DNA from: Candidatus Omnitrophota bacterium
GTDB lineage: Bacteria; Hinthialibacterota; Hinthialibacteria; Hinthialibacterales; Hinthialibacteraceae
DNA length: 64,000 nucleotides
Direction: 5' to 3'
NCBI GenBank assembly: GCA_040755155.1
Contig: JBFMBP010000098.1
Span: forward strand, 35,477 to 99,476
Shown in pieces: positions 34,445 to 43,578 of the stretch. The notes under the pieces are model-generated. The model ran no database searches. It was not told where the DNA came from and worked only from the letters and a program-made list of their open reading frames with translations. The position numbers were made by a program, and so were the translations under genes. Every line of letters begins with the position of its first letter. Within the stretch, counting starts at the first letter, position 1.

Positions 34445-35320
34445 TTAATCGAGGCGCATCATTCGAGTCGCCGCCACGCGCAAGCCAAATCCACTGCAAC
34501 TGCGGCGGTCGTCCGGCGAGTAGCCGTATCGAAACGCCGAACGGCATCCCGCGGCGTCGTATTCCCAACCGCCGCCGCGTAGAACTCGATGCGTTCCTTC
34601 TTTTGGGCCTCGAGGATCTATAACATCTTTTCTTTCATAAGGATATTCCCACCAATCTTGGCACCATTCGTAGACGTTGCCATGCATATCGTACAAGCCA
34701 AAGGGATTAGGCCGCTTTCGTCCCGCTTCTTTGGCGCCGTAGGGACGATTGTTGCCGCACCACCACATATAGCGATCATGCTCTTCGCAAAATTCGCATA
34801 TATCCCCACATTCCAATACATCTCCGTGGGAAAACCTCGTTGAGGTTCCCGCCCGGCAGGCGTATTCCCATTCCGCTTCGGTAGGCAAACGGAAAAGTCC
34901 TTGGCCGGTTTGATTCAATCGTTTAATGAATTCCTGGCAATCGTACCAGGTTACGTAATAGACCGGGTAGTTTGCTCCAACGCCATAACCGTTGGCGGGA
35001 TTGGAACCCATCACGGCTTCCCATTGAGCTTGGGTCGCTTCATATTTGCTCAAATAGAAATCGTTGGTAATAGTTACCCGATGCTGCGGCCATTCCCAAT
35101 TGTGACGCCCTCGTTCGCTGGATGCAGACCCCATAATGAATGCGCCCGCTTTGATTAACGCCATTTCCAACGGCTTGGCGTTTTGGGGAAGGATTCCCAG
35201 ATCGACTGTGATTGCCGGATTGCCGTTCAACGCATCCTGTTGCGCGCAAGCAAAAAGAATCCCGCAAAAAAGAAAAATCCATACAGGCCGTTGAATAACA
35301 TTTCTCATGGGAATACTCAT
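34445..35320 (-). CDS. SUMF1/FGE-sulfatase-domain lipoprotein
   Basis: The 291-residue protein has a lipoprotein signal (WIFLFCGILFACAQ) with a lipobox ending in Cys about residue 25. A SUMF1 domain occupies about 55-285: LIKAGAFIMGSASSERGRHNWEWPQHRVTI, YLSKYEATQAQWEAVMG, FRLPTEAEWEYACRAGT, NPFGLYDMHGNVYEWCQDWWE and LRGGGWEYDAAGCRSAFRYGY are all present. True formylglycine-generating enzymes have a defined catalytic Cys pair near the C-terminus, which I cannot confirm here. No sulfatase gene is in the window. It is the last gene of the nine-gene propeller/ferredoxin run. Confidence 0.92.
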   Translation of the reverse strand: MSIPMRNVIQRPVWIFLFCGILFACAQQDALNGNPAITVDLGILPQNAKPLEMALIKAGAFIMGSASSERGRHNWEWPQHRVTITNDFYLSKYEATQAQWEAVMGSNPANGYGVGANYPVYYVTWYDCQEFIKRLNQTGQGLFRLPTEAEWEYACRAGTSTRFSHGDVLECGDICEFCEEHDRYMWWCGNNRPYGAKEAGRKRPNPFGLYDMHGNVYEWCQDWWEYPYERKDVIDPRGPKEGTHRVLRGGGWEYDAAGCRSAFRYGYSPDDRRSCSGFGLRVAATRMMRLD

Positions 35321-35350
35321 CGTTTCGATTGAAAGGAATGAGCGGGCGAT

Positions 35351-36358
35351 TCAAATCCGGGCGAATATCCGCACTTGAGCAAGAGCGGGATCCAGGATTA
35401 ATATTCTGCCCTTAGAATCTATCGCTACATCCAATCCCAAGCCGCTGAAACAATAATCAGGAACGGCGCTGAGACTATCATGCCGGCTGAATTGATCCGG
35501 AGCGGCGACAAAGCCTAAAAACGTCCCCTCCTTATCGAATACTTTAACGCGCGTAATTCCCTTTTCGCAGGTTACGAATCCCTCATCATTGGGGAGGAGA
35601 GTAAAATTGACTGGATTGCAGCAACCGCAGAATTTTTTGACATCGTCATTGGAAAACTCGCCCCACCACGACGTCAGATTCCCATCAGGATTGTACGACT
35701 CGACGCGGTGTTTGCCGGTGTTGACGACATGCGCAATGCCGTTGGGAGAAATCGCCAGATCAAAATAGTAACTGGGCAGAACGAAATCGCCGAAGCTTCC
35801 TTTTTCATTGCCATGAAGATCGTAACGATAGACCGTTCGGGCGCCAAAATCGGCGGCTAAGACATTCTCCTCCCATACGCCGATCGAAGTGATAAATGAC
35901 TTTGAATTGTTTGGCTTCCAACGTTCTTTCAATTGCCCGGAAGAATCGTACGTCTCAATATGGTCTTCGGCTCCGGCATACAGCGTTCCATCTTTGGAAA
36001 CAGTCAGCGCCGTCGCTTCGTTTTGTAAGGTGACGGCGAAAGGCAGTCTTTCTCCCGATGGCTCGAACGCTCGTATTTCCTGGCCTCCGCTTACGTAGAT
36101 TCTATCGTCAGGCCCAACGGCGATGGAGCGCGCCCAGGAAAAACCCGTATGGATAGGAGAGCTGGTCTCTTTATACAAAACCAAAGCCGGATCGATCGGC
36201 TGCCGCAGATTGAGAACGGGCTGGTTTTCAATTCTCCGTCCAACGTCCTTCTTGGCGGGCTTGTTCATAAGAATAAGCGTCAAACTGGCGCAAACGATGA
36301 TTCCCGCAACGAAGGCGCCTATCGCTCTCTCGCTGGAAATGAATCGAATCGACATCAT
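35351..36358 (-). CDS. membrane-anchored NHL-like beta-propeller protein
   Basis: An N-terminal membrane anchor (AIGAFVAGIIVCASLTLILM, about residues 12-31) is followed by six propeller-like units such as SIAVGPDDRIYVSGGQEIRAF, ALTVSKDGTLYAGAEDHIETYDSSGQL and LAISPNGIAHVVNTGKHRVESYNPDG. The protein ends ...GRILILDPALAQVRIF. There is a vicinal Cys pair in KKFCGCCNPVNF (about residue 240), a possible disulfide or redox site. It lies 30 bases before the SUMF1 gene and 24 bases after the next propeller gene, in one run. Confidence 0.85.
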   Translation of the reverse strand: MMSIRFISSERAIGAFVAGIIVCASLTLILMNKPAKKDVGRRIENQPVLNLRQPIDPALVLYKETSSPIHTGFSWARSIAVGPDDRIYVSGGQEIRAFEPSGERLPFAVTLQNEATALTVSKDGTLYAGAEDHIETYDSSGQLKERWKPNNSKSFITSIGVWEENVLAADFGARTVYRYDLHGNEKGSFGDFVLPSYYFDLAISPNGIAHVVNTGKHRVESYNPDGNLTSWWGEFSNDDVKKFCGCCNPVNFTLLPNDEGFVTCEKGITRVKVFDKEGTFLGFVAAPDQFSRHDSLSAVPDYCFSGLGLDVAIDSKGRILILDPALAQVRIFARI

Positions 36359-36382
36359 TGATTCTCCTTTCGCATAACGAGT

Positions 36383-37864
36383 TTATTCCGGCGTCCCCGC
36401 CCGAAGGCAGACCATTCTTGTTAGATCGCGAAGAATCAACCGGCCGGAAGCGACGGCGATGGGCGCCCACGAATCGCTTCCCTGTAAAACTTGAGTTTGA
36501 TCCCAAAGGCGAAACCCATCCGGCGCGGCTTCCACCCGGCTTAACAGGCCGTTGTCGTTCATTGCGTAAATCAGAGAACCGGCGATTGTGTAAGGACCTA
36601 GGCCGAATTTATAGGCACTAGTGCTATTCCATTTCTCGTTGCCGTCCAGGTCGAGGCAGACTAACATCCCGTCCGGCCTGATTCCATAGATGAATCCATT
36701 ATAGAGAATGGGAGTATGTTGAGGGGAGCCGAATCGCTCGGGTTTTAATCGGAAGAGAATGGAAGGAACGATGCGCCCTGAATTTTCTTCGAGTTTTAAC
36801 ATCATGCTGCCTGCTTTGTAACCGCCGCTGAGAAAGAGGCGTTCATCTCCTATCGCTAAAGGAGAGGGAACATTGGCCATGCGAATAGTCCATTCCGGCG
36901 TTTCCCACAAGATGCTCCCATCCTTCGCAGAAACGCCCGCGACTCCCCCGCTGGCGCAATAGACATACATTCTCCGCCCATTGAAATCCATAGGAGTGAT
37001 CGACGAATGGGTCATTTTCCAGTCGTTTGGATTGGGGCTTTCCCATACCGTTTCGCCAGTTTCGATATCGACGGCTATCATCAGAGCGGAGCCGCCCGGC
37101 GCCAGAATAACTCTATCGCCGTCGATCAAAGGACATTGACCGGCGTACCAGGGAGGGACTTCGGCGTCGTAAGCGTTCACCAAATCCAACGACCACTTTT
37201 TTTCGCCCGTCTTCGAATTCAGACAAGTTACTTGACACTTAGGACCGATGGATACGACGTATTTTTCCGTCACATAAGGAATCGTCCGGCTCATTCCATG
37301 ATTGCGTTTGACGTTTTCGGGATAGGTATATCTCCAAATTTCCTTGCCTTCCGCTAAAGAGAGACAGCGCAAAGCGTCGGCTTTCTTTTCCCGATCGTAA
37401 TCCAGCATGTACACCCGGCCATTTAACACCGCCGCTCCAGCAAAACCTTCTCCGACGTCGAGCGACCATAATTCGGTAAAACCGCTGTCTTTGGGGGTAG
37501 GCTTAAAATTGTCCTTGCAGATGTTGTCCAGGTCTTTACCGCGAAAACAAGGCCATGCGCCGCGCAGATCCGCCGGCAGGCCGTCCGGTCTTGGCTGTAA
37601 ACTCGCAGGTATTTCGCCTGAGGTTAATAACACGCCTTCCGGTCCCGTTCGGCCGCCTTCGGAGGCGGCGCCGGATTTATCCTGTCCGGGAACGCGCTCC
37701 TCAAAAGTCATCGGCGGACGAGAGGCAATCCAAAGGCAGAGGGCGGCGATCCCCGCCAAGGCGAAGCTAGCGCTGATGATTTTGCCAAGAACGGATTCGC
37801 TCAAGGACCTTCGATCCAAGATGTTTTTAATCGATTTTGGGTCCGAATGCATATACGTTGCCAT
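36383..37864 (-). CDS. PQQ-like (quinoprotein-fold) beta-propeller, membrane-anchored
   Basis: One transmembrane anchor (about residues 28-47) and a linker precede an eight-bladed-type propeller. Blades carry the tryptophan-docking pattern, seen as LRCLSLAEGKEIWRY, VTCLNSKTGEKKWSL, MIAVDIETGETVWES, SAKDGSILWETP and LVCLDLDGNEKWNS. The opening DLRGAWPCFRGKDLDNICKD is shared with planctomycete-like members. PQQ binding itself is not shown: the fold name does not prove the cofactor. Its start overlaps the gene before it by 38 bases (ATG 37864; an internal ATG at Met5 is possible), so translation is coupled. It is a close relative of the propellers at 39073 and 53747. Confidence 0.9.
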   Translation of the reverse strand: MATYMHSDPKSIKNILDRRSLSESVLGKIISASFALAGIAALCLWIASRPPMTFEERVPGQDKSGAASEGGRTGPEGVLLTSGEIPASLQPRPDGLPADLRGAWPCFRGKDLDNICKDNFKPTPKDSGFTELWSLDVGEGFAGAAVLNGRVYMLDYDREKKADALRCLSLAEGKEIWRYTYPENVKRNHGMSRTIPYVTEKYVVSIGPKCQVTCLNSKTGEKKWSLDLVNAYDAEVPPWYAGQCPLIDGDRVILAPGGSALMIAVDIETGETVWESPNPNDWKMTHSSITPMDFNGRRMYVYCASGGVAGVSAKDGSILWETPEWTIRMANVPSPLAIGDERLFLSGGYKAGSMMLKLEENSGRIVPSILFRLKPERFGSPQHTPILYNGFIYGIRPDGMLVCLDLDGNEKWNSTSAYKFGLGPYTIAGSLIYAMNDNGLLSRVEAAPDGFRLWDQTQVLQGSDSWAPIAVASGRLILRDLTRMVCLRAGTPE

Positions 37865-39029
37865 CCTCCGAGCCTACGACGACTCGTCCGTACGCCGCGG
37901 CGGGCGACGAGCTGATCGGAGCGCCGATCTCGTAACTCCAGAGTTCCTTTCCGTCCGAGAGGCGCACTAGGTAAAGACGACCGTCGTCCGATCCCACAAT
38001 AACTTTATCTTCTGCAATGGCGGGGCTGGATTCGATTTTTGCGCGCGTGCGAAACATCCATATCGGCTCGCCGGTTTTGGTATTCAAACAATGGAGGTTT
38101 TTGTCATGACCGCCGAATACAAGCCGGTCGCCTATCAATGCGGCAGTCGAAAAGATAGGTTCCTTTCCTTCATACCGCCAAAGAATTTCTCTCGTAAACG
38201 CATCGATGCAGAGAAACTCTCCTACAAACTGCCCTATGTATACACGATTCCCTTCGAAAACCGGTGAAGCGGCGATATACGATCCCGCATTCACGCGCGC
38301 GACCACTTCGCCGTTTTTGTCGGAGACAATATGGATCATGTTATCGCATCCGCCAATGACTACAAAATCGCCTCTCACAGCTGGCGCGCCGTTGATGTAG
38401 TGATCCGTTGCGTAGATCCACTCTGGCTTACCCGTCTCCGAGTTGACGCAATGGAGTTTTTTGTCGTAACTCCCAACTAGGATGTATGGGCAATTCTCGC
38501 CCTGCAAGCGAACCCAATTCACGCCGCCTAAAATGCGATTGCCGGTTTTATATTTCCATTTCAAAGCGCCGTCGGCTGCTTGAATGGCGTAGAGATAATG
38601 ATCGGACGATCCGACGTATACGGCGCCGTCCAGAACGCAAGGCGAACTCTCGATGGCATCCTCGGCGGAGAAGCGCCATATTTCTTGTCCGGAAGCAAGA
38701 TCGAGAGCGTAAAGATTGCCGTCTTCCGATCCAACGTACGCGCGGCCATCGCAGAGCGCCGCCGAGGATGCAACCTCTCCGCCCGTTTTGAATTTCCAAT
38801 ACAGCGATAATTCATCAGGCAGCGCATCGCTGGTCGATCCTAAAAGCCGCTGGCCGCCGTGAAACATGGGCCACGCCGCCCCTTGCTGGAGGTCGTGTTT
38901 CCGTTTTTCGGTCAGTTTGTCGCGGCTCGCGTCATCCCGCTGCGGCGAGCGGTTCTCATTCCAGAAAAACAGGAACGCTGGCAGGCCAAGCAAAAATGCG
39001 AGTAAAACCGCCGCCGCTGCTTTTTTCAT
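37827..39029 (-). CDS. PQQ-like beta-propeller, exported or membrane-anchored
   Basis: A short basic N-terminus and hydrophobic segment (AAAAVLLAFLLGLPAFLFFW) anchor or export the protein. Residues about 50-400 are a regular propeller with eight docking motifs, including LYALDLASGQEIWRF, LYAIQAADGALKWKY, LHCVNSETGKPEWIY, LCIDAFTREILWRY, LHCLNTKTGEPIWMF and LYLVRLSDGKELWSY, ending VYAFGP. It opens AWPMFHGGQRLLGS. It is clearly paralogous to the protein at 52414 (same PMxxGGQ opening, WKFKT, SSAA and GSxDGxxYAxxx order). It contains a Cys in GGCDNMIHIV, also conserved in that paralogue. Function unknown; binding or scaffolding is likely. Confidence 0.9.
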   Translation of the reverse strand: MKKAAAAVLLAFLLGLPAFLFFWNENRSPQRDDASRDKLTEKRKHDLQQGAAWPMFHGGQRLLGSTSDALPDELSLYWKFKTGGEVASSAALCDGRAYVGSEDGNLYALDLASGQEIWRFSAEDAIESSPCVLDGAVYVGSSDHYLYAIQAADGALKWKYKTGNRILGGVNWVRLQGENCPYILVGSYDKKLHCVNSETGKPEWIYATDHYINGAPAVRGDFVVIGGCDNMIHIVSDKNGEVVARVNAGSYIAASPVFEGNRVYIGQFVGEFLCIDAFTREILWRYEGKEPIFSTAALIGDRLVFGGHDKNLHCLNTKTGEPIWMFRTRAKIESSPAIAEDKVIVGSDDGRLYLVRLSDGKELWSYEIGAPISSSPAAAYGRVVVGSEDGNVYAFGPKID

Positions 39030-39072
39030 GAGAATGGCTTCATGAACTCTGAAACTCGTCCCTTATCGTTTG

Positions 39073-40392
39073 TTATTTTATCTTCACGCATTTGATTTGC
39101 GTTTGGTCGCGGATTAAAAGTTTGCCGTCGACGAGCGTCAACGGCGCCCAGCTTTCGCCCGGTTCGAGCATCTTCGCTTTAGCGAGAGGCTTGAATCCCT
39201 CCGGCGCAGGATCGATCAGATAGAGGAAGCCATCGCGTCCATCTACGCTGATTATCATTTCATCGGCGAGAATCATCCCCCCTTTATCGAAAAACGGATT
39301 GCTTTCGGTTTTCCATTGGACTTTGCCTTCCAGATTCATGCAAACCAGACCGTCGCGGGTTTCGTTCGTCGAGCAAATTCCGTACAAGTGATTCTTGTAG
39401 AAGAGAGGCGGATGGCAATGCGTTCCGAAATCCTGGGTCTTCAATACTTCTTCCGCGACATATGCGCCGTCTTTTTGGCTCACGCGGAATATCGCCGATC
39501 CGGCTCTATATCCGCCGGTAATAAAAAACCGGTCGCCGCCGATCGCCACTACGTTGGGAATGGGAATCATGCACTGCCAGCCGTTATAACTCCATAACTG
39601 TTGGCCGTTCTTCGGATCCAATCCAACAATGGCGCCTTTATTGGCTTCCGGCGATGGTTGGCTTTCCGTTTGTTGATCGCTCGAACCGCCTCGGCGGCGT
39701 CCCCGGCGTTCATTGGTAGCGCTGGCCATCACTACTTGTTCCATGCCGCCGACAGAAAATATCGCAGGCGATACGTAACTGGGATTGCCGGGAAGCGGAG
39801 CTGATTTCCATATTATGTTCCCATTGGAAGGATCGAGAGCAGCGACGCCAACCTCATTCGTCATGGGGGCGACGATTAACATATTCTTATAAAGCAAAGG
39901 ATTCTGGCCGAATCCCCACCCCAGCGAAGCCGGATTCCCAAATCCTTCGCGAAGACTCTTATTCCAAATGGGCTTATGGGTCGTCTTATCGATGCAATAA
40001 ATATCGCCGTCGGGTCCGCAAGTATAAATTCTTTCTTTGTCAACGGTCGGAACGGATCGAGAACCGGGGTGGCCATAGCTGCCCGACGCGTCGTAGCTAT
40101 AACTCCATTCTTCTTTGCCTGTGGCCAGATCGAGACAACGAAGCGTATCTTTCTTATCCGCCTTATCGAGGATATATACTTTACCCTCATAGACCGCTGG
40201 AGCGCCATATCCTTCCCCAAGAGGAAATATCCACAACGCTTCCGGTCCGCTTTCGGGCCACGATTTCAATAATCCTGTTTCCGGCGATGTTGCGTTTCGG
40301 TTCGGTCCCAGGTATTGCGGCCAATTGTCGCCTGAAACGGCGGACGTCCATGCGGTTAGGCAGAGTGCGAGAATCAACGCTTTTTTCATCAT
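39073..40392 (-). CDS. secreted PQQ-like beta-propeller
   Basis: The signal peptide is MMKKALILALCLTAWTSAVSG, with GGAGG eight bases before the first ATG at 40392; a longer frame upstream would include that site and is not used. The mature part opens DNWPQYLGPNRNATSPETG, followed by blades LRCLDLATGKEEWSY, IYCIDKTTHKPIWNK, VAALDPSNGNIIWKS and GLDPKNGQQLWSYNG. A basic, Arg/Gly-rich insertion (ERRGRRRGGSSDQQ) sits about residue 240 on an exposed loop, which could be a binding patch. The end is ...IRDQTQIKCVKIK, the same C-terminus pattern as 36383. It lies 91 bases after the propeller at 40484. Confidence 0.92.
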   Translation of the reverse strand: MMKKALILALCLTAWTSAVSGDNWPQYLGPNRNATSPETGLLKSWPESGPEALWIFPLGEGYGAPAVYEGKVYILDKADKKDTLRCLDLATGKEEWSYSYDASGSYGHPGSRSVPTVDKERIYTCGPDGDIYCIDKTTHKPIWNKSLREGFGNPASLGWGFGQNPLLYKNMLIVAPMTNEVGVAALDPSNGNIIWKSAPLPGNPSYVSPAIFSVGGMEQVVMASATNERRGRRRGGSSDQQTESQPSPEANKGAIVGLDPKNGQQLWSYNGWQCMIPIPNVVAIGGDRFFITGGYRAGSAIFRVSQKDGAYVAEEVLKTQDFGTHCHPPLFYKNHLYGICSTNETRDGLVCMNLEGKVQWKTESNPFFDKGGMILADEMIISVDGRDGFLYLIDPAPEGFKPLAKAKMLEPGESWAPLTLVDGKLLIRDQTQIKCVKIK

Positions 40393-40483
40393 CTTTATTT
40401 CCTCCATAATTGAATCTGCATAGTTCACTCTTAGTGAAAGAAGAGAAAGTATTATTTGTTTGTCGCTTCCCCTTCGATAAAAG

Positions 40484-42259
40484 TTACGATTTATCGCCTA
40501 TGCAATATAAATTGCGATCGCCACGAATTACGATTTTCCCATCCAGAAAAGCGGGTGATGCTCGCAGCCACTCATCCAAAAACGATTTTTGACTTTCTTC
40601 ATATTCGCGGGCCGCTTTGACTCGGTAGCCATTTCCGCTTTCGCTAAGCAGATAAATCCATCCTCCAGCAAGACTGGGAGAAGACTGAAACGCATCATCG
40701 AAGCCGTGTTCCCAGACCATTACTCCGGTTTGAACGTCGTAGCAGGTTAAATATCCGCCGCCGCCGAGAATAAAAACCAGTTCCCCGTTGCTTACGGGAC
40801 TACAGATATCCGGAGCGGGGCAATCCTTCGACCATACGATATTGGGACTGTCCGTTACGTCGCCTCGGCCGTCTGGACGAATGGCATACAATATTTCATT
40901 GGATTTGATGGCAAAAATTTTGTCTGCTGCAAAAATGGGGGAAGGCGCTAAATCCGTTCCCAGCAAATTCGCTTTCCATAATTCTTCTCCTGTACCTGGT
41001 TCGTAGGCAATGATCCAAGGATCGGAACAAGTAACAAGTTGCTTTTCCTTTCCTACATCGATGACGATGGGCGTCGTCCAGGATGAACCTACCGGACGCT
41101 TCGATCGCCATGCGATCTCGCCCGTTTTTCCTTCCAAGGCGTAGAGCATGGATTTTCCATCTTCTTTGCCGCCCTGATCGTATTGAACGAGCAAGAGATT
41201 CTGGTAGAGGACAAGCGATGAGGCGTTTCCGTAGGGATTTTCCGGAACTCCCAGGTTTTTAGCCCAGGCTCTCTGGCCGTTGAAATGGAAAGCGATCAAA
41301 TCGCCGTCGGGGAAGATGGCGTAGACGCGCGAGCCGTCGCAGGCCATCGTCGAAGGGGCGCGCCCCGTATCTTCAAAAAAAACCGGCGATTCTCCCGGAT
41401 TTCCGGGAATGTTATCGACGGGGCTTCGCCATAGGAGTTCGCCGGATTGCATAGAATAACAAAAGACTTCTTTTTTATTTTCATCGGCGCCCGATATGAA
41501 TACTTGGTCGCCCCAGACGATAGGCGAGTTATTCCCGGGAAGCAGAATCTCGGTTTTCCAGAGAACGCCCTCGCCGGTTTTGCCGTCCCAAAACGCGGGA
41601 GCGCGATCGTAAGCAGATATTCCCAACCCCCCAGGACCGCGAAATCTCGGCCAGTTTTTTTGAATCTCTTCCGGGCTGGGATAATCGGCGGCCGGAACGG
41701 CGGAAGCCATGCTCGATTCCTGAGATTCGGACGCGGGAAATGGCGTTTCGCTCCGTTGCATGGCGTTCAACGCCAAAACGCCTCCTAAAATCGACGCTCC
41801 CAAAACGCTTACTGCTCTTCTTTCCAGTTTGCGATTATGGGATTCGAATTCCGGCTCCTTCGAGCGGGATTTGGGCTTGGCTGGTTTTTTCCGGGCAGAA
41901 GCCAAACTTTTCAAGGACGCAATGAAAATAACAATTCCAACCAGGAGAAGATATTTGCCTCGCCGAGCGAAATCCCTTCGCTGGAAATAATCCCGTCTCA
42001 ATTCGAGGTCAAGGAGGCGGATTTCCTTGATTAATTGTTCGTTCGTTGGTTCTTGAGTTAACTGCGCTTTTTTTTGTACGAGTTCCTCGGAATAGAGCGC
42101 TTCTTTATCGGGAAGACCGGCTTTGATGGCGGCATGGTTGAAGATCATCAAGACCGCAACCAATAGGGAAAAAACGCCGGATACGACGGCTATTCCTTTC
42201 AAAGAGGAATCCCAATAGCGTTTGTTAGAATTGTTTTTCTTCATCCTATCGTTGTTCAT
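40484..42259 (-). CDS. large membrane-anchored PQQ-like beta-propeller, coupled to the polyferredoxin gene
   Basis: Two transmembrane segments near residues 25-45 and 102-119 flank a charged helical region (EELVQKKAQLTQEPTNEQLI). A third hydrophobic stretch (RRAVSVLGASILGGVLALNAM) follows, and then a propeller from about residue 205 to the end. Blades include VFCYSMQSGELLWRS, LYALEGKTGEIAWRS, IIAYEPGTGEELWKAN and LTCYDVQTGVMVWEH. GLGISAYDRAPAFWDGKTGEGVLWKTEI opens it. ATG 42259 overlaps the stop codon of the 4Fe-4S membrane protein gene as ATGA, so the two are made together. I infer that this propeller works with the Fe-S proteins, and no cofactor is proven. Confidence 0.88.
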   Translation of the reverse strand: MNNDRMKKNNSNKRYWDSSLKGIAVVSGVFSLLVAVLMIFNHAAIKAGLPDKEALYSEELVQKKAQLTQEPTNEQLIKEIRLLDLELRRDYFQRRDFARRGKYLLLVGIVIFIASLKSLASARKKPAKPKSRSKEPEFESHNRKLERRAVSVLGASILGGVLALNAMQRSETPFPASESQESSMASAVPAADYPSPEEIQKNWPRFRGPGGLGISAYDRAPAFWDGKTGEGVLWKTEILLPGNNSPIVWGDQVFISGADENKKEVFCYSMQSGELLWRSPVDNIPGNPGESPVFFEDTGRAPSTMACDGSRVYAIFPDGDLIAFHFNGQRAWAKNLGVPENPYGNASSLVLYQNLLLVQYDQGGKEDGKSMLYALEGKTGEIAWRSKRPVGSSWTTPIVIDVGKEKQLVTCSDPWIIAYEPGTGEELWKANLLGTDLAPSPIFAADKIFAIKSNEILYAIRPDGRGDVTDSPNIVWSKDCPAPDICSPVSNGELVFILGGGGYLTCYDVQTGVMVWEHGFDDAFQSSPSLAGGWIYLLSESGNGYRVKAAREYEESQKSFLDEWLRASPAFLDGKIVIRGDRNLYCIGDKS

Positions 42260-43578
42260 TGCTCTTGAATCGTTTGATCCTTCGGCGCCGAGCGAGAGGA
42301 TTTTTTTTCTCGCCGCCGTTTCAATTCCACGGGACAATACGAAAAGCATCTCCCGCAGGCAACGCAGTCGGCGTTATCGATTTCATAATCCATTCTTTGT
42401 TGGGGAAGAGACAATCCTATCAGTTTGAAGGCAACCGCAAATCCAAAAAAACCTCCCAGAATCCATGCGCCCCATGAAAAACGGTTCCGTAGATTTCGAG
42501 CTTGGTTGAAGAGAACTTCTTTGGATTGTCCCAGATCGCGAAACGCCTGACTGGCATCGGAGTATGTTTCCGAGTGCGTCGAATCCTCCAAGGAAATATC
42601 TTCGGCCAGGCGAACCGCTGGATGCGTTCGCGAGAACGTGGGCGCTAAGAGAGAAAAAGACCAACTTCCAAGCGCAACCAAGATGGGCAATAAAACAAGC
42701 ATCATAGCAAGTTGTTTCCGATTCTTACGAATCGGTTGCGTTTCTTCAGGCGTAGGAGGATAAATGGCGCCGAAGGGGCAGGCTTCCTCGCATAATTGGC
42801 ATTGACGGCACTCGTCGGGAGAAACCGTAACCTGCCATAAAGAGAGCCGAGACAAAAGACGAAGGATCGCGCCATAAGGACATAAAAATAGGCAATACGG
42901 CCTGCCAACAAAAACGCCGATCGCCAATAGCGAAAATCCTACAATTATAATATTCAGCCTGCCGGAAAGCCGGAAAAATGAGACAAAAGGATCGTATTCG
43001 CAAATAATAAAGGAACTTCCCTGAGCGGCGAACAACACCGCCAAACCAAGGTATAGATAAGGGATCAAGCCGAGGGATTGCAGCAGCCAGCGGGGAATTC
43101 GTATGGGTTTAATGAGCACAACGTCCTGGATAGCGCCTAAAGGGCATACTCCGGCGCAGAATACTCGTCCGCTGTAAAGCGCGAATATCAGGGGCAAAAG
43201 GAAAAACGCAATAACTACGAAGGGGATGGCGCTGTTCGCATGAAAGAGCGAATAAGCGACATTTTGGATAGCGCCGATCGAACAGACGCAGCCTTCGCGA
43301 TAAAAACCAAAATAAAGGAGAGAAAAGATCGTGAGCGCAAAAATGCCTGGACGGTTTCGTTTATAGATAACCAGATAAGAAGCGAGGGAAAGCGCGGTGA
43401 AAAGTACGGCCAAATCCAGATAATTCAACCATCCCGCCCGGGGCTGCGGCGTTGTTGTTGCCGGCATAACGTAACCGCTTTCGAAATCCGGGGGAGGAAA
43501 GCGTTGAATATCTTCCGCAGCGCCAAGACAAGCCAGGAGCAGTATTAGGAACGGCGCGGTTCGAACAAAAAAGATCAT
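42256..43578 (-). CDS. NapH/NosR-type polyferredoxin membrane protein
   Basis: The 440 residues have a hydrophobic N-terminus (APFLILLLACLGAA, possible signal) and about six transmembrane segments. Two CxxxCPxG motifs (FCAGVCPLGAIQD and YCLFLCPYGAILR) face one side of the membrane, as in NapH and NosR. Two further [4Fe-4S] motifs follow, CRQCQLCEEACPFGA and, near the C-terminus, CVACGRCFSYCP. Such proteins pass electrons between the quinone pool and periplasmic redox partners. There is no FMN-binding domain and no nitrate or nitrous oxide reductase in the window, so the acceptor is something else. The start overlaps the Tat-ferredoxin gene by four bases (ATGA). Confidence 0.88.
   Translation of the reverse strand: MIFFVRTAPFLILLLACLGAAEDIQRFPPPDFESGYVMPATTTPQPRAGWLNYLDLAVLFTALSLASYLVIYKRNRPGIFALTIFSLLYFGFYREGCVCSIGAIQNVAYSLFHANSAIPFVVIAFFLLPLIFALYSGRVFCAGVCPLGAIQDVVLIKPIRIPRWLLQSLGLIPYLYLGLAVLFAAQGSSFIICEYDPFVSFFRLSGRLNIIIVGFSLLAIGVFVGRPYCLFLCPYGAILRLLSRLSLWQVTVSPDECRQCQLCEEACPFGAIYPPTPEETQPIRKNRKQLAMMLVLLPILVALGSWSFSLLAPTFSRTHPAVRLAEDISLEDSTHSETYSDASQAFRDLGQSKEVLFNQARNLRNRFSWGAWILGGFFGFAVAFKLIGLSLPQQRMDYEIDNADCVACGRCFSYCPVELKRRREKKSSRSAPKDQTIQEQ

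Noticed and set aside
34445-35320. Formylglycine-generating enzyme for a sulfatase
   Set aside because: The catalytic Cys pair near the C-terminus cannot be aligned with confidence, the protein is a lipoprotein, and there is no sulfatase in the window.
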